Shown: one piece after another, positions 60,762-64,000 of the stretch
Position numbering within the stretch: position 1 is the first letter of the stretch
Layout: each line of letters opens with the position of its first letter
NCBI GenBank assembly: GCA_023412715.1
Contig: JAEZCC010000047.1
Coordinates: 10,154 to 74,153, forward strand
Source of the DNA: Bacillota bacterium
GTDB taxonomy: Bacteria > Bacillota > Clostridia > Oscillospirales > Acutalibacteraceae
Direction: 5' to 3'
DNA length: 64,000 nucleotides
The notes under the pieces: generated by a model
Seen by the model: only the letters and a program-made list of their open reading frames with translations
What the model was told of the DNA's origin: nothing
Database searches by the model: none
Translations under genes and position numbers: made by a program

Positions 60762-62048
60762 ATGACAGAAAAAAGCGATTTGTACCCTTTTTTTCAGATT
60801 GATGAAAGAATCAGGAAGGCGGCCCGGCAGGCGGAAGGGATGGCCCGGCCCATGTTTGCGGGCATCGATGCCGCCGCCGACTGGAACGAGCAGAAAGTGC
60901 TGGCTGCGTTCATCCGGAACGGCGTCAGCGAGAGCCATTTCGCCGCTTCCACGGGCTACGGCTACGGCGATCGCGGCCGCGACGTGCTGGACCGCGTGTT
61001 CGCCGACGCGTTCGGCGCCGAGGACGCGCTGGTTCGGCATAACTTCGTCAGCGGCACGCACGCGCTCACCGTGGCGCTGTTCGGCGTGCTGCGCCCCGGC
61101 GACACCATGCTGTGCGTGACCGGCCTGCCCTACGACACCATCCGCGAGGTCATCGGCATTTCCGGCGACGGGAACGGCTCGCTGCGCGAGTTCGGCATCC
61201 GGTATGAGCAGGCGGACCTTGCGCCGGACGGCCGCCCCGATTACGCGGAGATCGAACGGCGCGTCGGGCCCGGGACGAAGATGGTGTATATCCAGCGCTC
61301 GCGCGGGTACAGCCTGCGCCCGTCGCTCACGGTTGAAGAGATCGGCCGCATTGCACAGGCGGCAAAGCGGAAGAATCCGGGCTGCATCGTGATGGTGGAC
61401 AACTGCTACGGCGAATTCGTGGAGCGGGAGGAGCCGGTGTCGCGCGGCGCGGATCTGATGGCCGGGTCGCTGATCAAGAATCCGGGCGGCGGTATCGCCC
61501 CCACGGGCGGATATATCGCCGGGAGGAAGGATCTTGTGGAAAGCTGCGCCTGCCGCCTGACGACCCCGGGGACCGGGCGCGAGATCGGCGCGACGCTCGG
61601 CATGAGCCGGGAGCTTTTCATGGGGGCGTTCCATGCGCCCGTCGTCGTGGGCGAGGCGCTCAGGACGGCCGTGTTCACTGCGGCGCTGTTCCGCCTGCTC
61701 GGCTATGAAGTCATGCCGACCTACGACGAGCTGCGCGCGGATATCATCCAGACCGTGCTGCTGAAGGACGAGCGGGCGCTGATCGCGTTCTGCCGCGGCG
61801 TGCAGAAGGGCGCGCCGGTCGACTCGTTCGTCGTGCCGGAGCCGTGGGACATGCCCGGCTACGACTGCAAGGTGATTATGGCGGCAGGCGCGTTTACCCT
61901 CGGCGCCTCCATCGAGCTTTCCGCGGACGCGCCGCTGCGCGAGCCGTACGCGGCGTGGATGCAGGGCGCCCTGAACTACCCGAGCGGCCGCCTCGGCGCC
62001 ATGCTGGCGGCGCAATCGATGCTGGAACAGGGCGTGCTTGAAATTTAG
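60762..62048 (+). CDS. PLP enzyme of methionine gamma-lyase / aluminium-resistance family
   Basis: A 428-residue PLP-dependent protein (PF06838). ASTGYGYGDRGRDVLDRVFA, FVSGTHALTVALFGVLRPGD and VYIQRSRGYSLRPSLTVEEI are family words; the PLP lysine is in MAGSLIKNPGGGIAPTGGY. The family is related to cystathionine gamma-lyase fold enzymes and annotated as methionine gamma-lyase-like or aluminium-resistance protein; actual substrate is unsettled. It has its own A/T-rich leader and ends 62 bp before tRNA-Leu. Confidence 0.88.
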   Translation: MTEKSDLYPFFQIDERIRKAARQAEGMARPMFAGIDAAADWNEQKVLAAFIRNGVSESHFAASTGYGYGDRGRDVLDRVFADAFGAEDALVRHNFVSGTHALTVALFGVLRPGDTMLCVTGLPYDTIREVIGISGDGNGSLREFGIRYEQADLAPDGRPDYAEIERRVGPGTKMVYIQRSRGYSLRPSLTVEEIGRIAQAAKRKNPGCIVMVDNCYGEFVEREEPVSRGADLMAGSLIKNPGGGIAPTGGYIAGRKDLVESCACRLTTPGTGREIGATLGMSRELFMGAFHAPVVVGEALRTAVFTAALFRLLGYEVMPTYDELRADIIQTVLLKDERALIAFCRGVQKGAPVDSFVVPEPWDMPGYDCKVIMAAGAFTLGASIELSADAPLREPYAAWMQGALNYPSGRLGAMLAAQSMLEQGVLEI

Positions 62049-62050
62049 CG

Positions 62051-62079
62051 TTGCCAACCCAAAGAAATTAAGGTATAAT
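62051..62079 (+). promoter_or_regulatory. Promoter of tRNA-Leu
   Basis: TTGCCA (62051-62056), 17 bases, TATAAT (62074-62079). Transcription would start near 62086. Confidence 0.75.
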
Positions 62080-62080
62080 A

Positions 62081-62105
62081 AAACGCGCGGTTTTCCGCGC
62101 GTTTT
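62081..62105 (+). terminator. Terminator of the PLP enzyme gene
   Basis: AAACGCGCGG and CCGCGCGTTTT pair around TTTT. It lies over the tRNA-Leu transcription start, just after its -10. Confidence 0.75.
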
Positions 62106-62109
62106 GCCT

Positions 62110-62194
62110 GCGGGTGTGGTGGAATTGGCAGACACGCAAGATTTAGGTTCTTGTGCCAATCGGCATGCAGGTTCAAGTCCTGTCACCCGCACCA
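62110..62194 (+). tRNA. tRNA-Leu (anticodon TAG)
   Basis: 85 bases including CCA: acceptor GCGGGTG/CACCCGC, D arm TGGTGGAATTGGCAGA, anticodon arm CAAGA-TTTAGGT-TCTTG with TAG, long variable arm, T arm GGTTCAAGTCC. Type II structure as expected for Leu. Confidence 0.96.
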
Positions 62195-62223
62195 TGTCGA
62201 GTGTTCATAACGACACTGAACAT
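62194..62223. other. 30-bp interrupted palindrome, candidate attachment site
   Basis: ATGT-2-AGTGT-8-ACACT-2-ACAT, symmetrical about 62208/62209, starts at the last base of tRNA-Leu and lies between the tRNA and the serine recombinase gene. Size and symmetry fit the half-site layout of serine-integrase att sites. Confidence 0.45.
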
Positions 62224-62230
62224 TCCGTGA

Positions 62231-62261
62231 ATAGGAGTAACCGAAAGGTTGCTCCTATTTT
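62231..62261 (+). terminator. Hairpin between tRNA-Leu and recombinase
   Basis: ATAGGAGTAACC and GGTTGCTCCTAT (one G-T pair) with loop GAAA, followed by TTTT on the plus strand. It would terminate the tRNA-Leu transcript and lies at the end of the recombinase gene. Confidence 0.75.
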
Positions 62262-62264
62262 CGT

Positions 62265-64000
<1,736 letters not shown>

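Overview
The window looks like a chromosomal segment of an anaerobic, fairly GC-rich low-molecular-weight-thiol Firmicute of the class Clostridia, probably Oscillospirales/Ruminococcaceae-like. This is an inference. The grounds are the Firmicutes-type origin gene order (rpmH-rnpA-yidD-yidC-jag-mnmE-mnmG-rsmG-noc-soj-parB on one side, dnaA-dnaN-S4-recF-remB-gyrB-gyrA on the other), the presence of Noc and RemB, the clostridial anaerobic sulfite reductase AsrABC, strong SD sequences and sigma-A promoters. No rRNA operon and no CRISPR array was seen.

Layout. (1) 1-6.0 kb: tail of a ferric-siderophore/cobalamin-type ABC importer, thioredoxin, a Crp/Fnr regulator, and a persulfide-handling set: a rhodanese, an 813-residue CoA-disulfide-reductase/rhodanese/TusA/DsrE fusion and a small DsrE-like protein. 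(2) 6.0-8.0 kb: an XRE regulator remnant, an SGNH esterase and a LysR regulator. (3) 8.1-18.5 kb: asrABC with a ferritin-like protein, then a tightly packed siroheme/tetrapyrrole operon sirC-hemA-hemC-cobA/hemD-hemB-hemL. AsrC needs siroheme, so enzyme and cofactor pathway sit side by side. The last gene, hemL, has read-through into a broken HxlR regulator. (4) 18.6-19.1 kb: terminators and a tRNA-Met-Glu-Val operon. (5) 19.1-33.9 kb, minus strand: guaB, an acyl-ACP thioesterase, serS, then the classical left arm of the origin (parB, soj, noc, rsmG, mnmG, mnmE, jag, yidC, yidD, rnpA, rpmH). (6) 33.9-46.1 kb, plus strand: dnaA, a probable oriC, dnaN, S4 protein, recF, remB, two zinc-ribbon membrane proteins, gyrB, three YcxB-like membrane proteins, gyrA. 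(7) 46.1-62.2 kb: LprI-like lipoprotein, NUDIX hydrolase, DUF1015, a Gld-type ABC-2 export system with a DUF4340 protein, an L-2-hydroxyacid dehydrogenase, murD, two M42 peptidases, a GNAT protein, a PLP enzyme of the methionine gamma-lyase/aluminium-resistance family, tRNA-Leu. (8) 62.2-64 kb: a large serine recombinase of lower GC, the edge of an integrated element that continues beyond the window.

Themes. The origin region carries both ParB and Noc, whose DNA-recognition residues differ as expected. Three parS-like sites and one perfect match to the Noc-binding palindrome (inside remB) can be seen. The most interesting unexplained items are the remB Noc site, a different 14-bp palindrome in the dnaA leader, a composite intergenic repeat near 25 and 54 kb, the three YcxB-like genes between gyrB and gyrA, the hemL/HxlR fusion, and a 30-bp dyad between tRNA-Leu and the recombinase that could be an attachment site.
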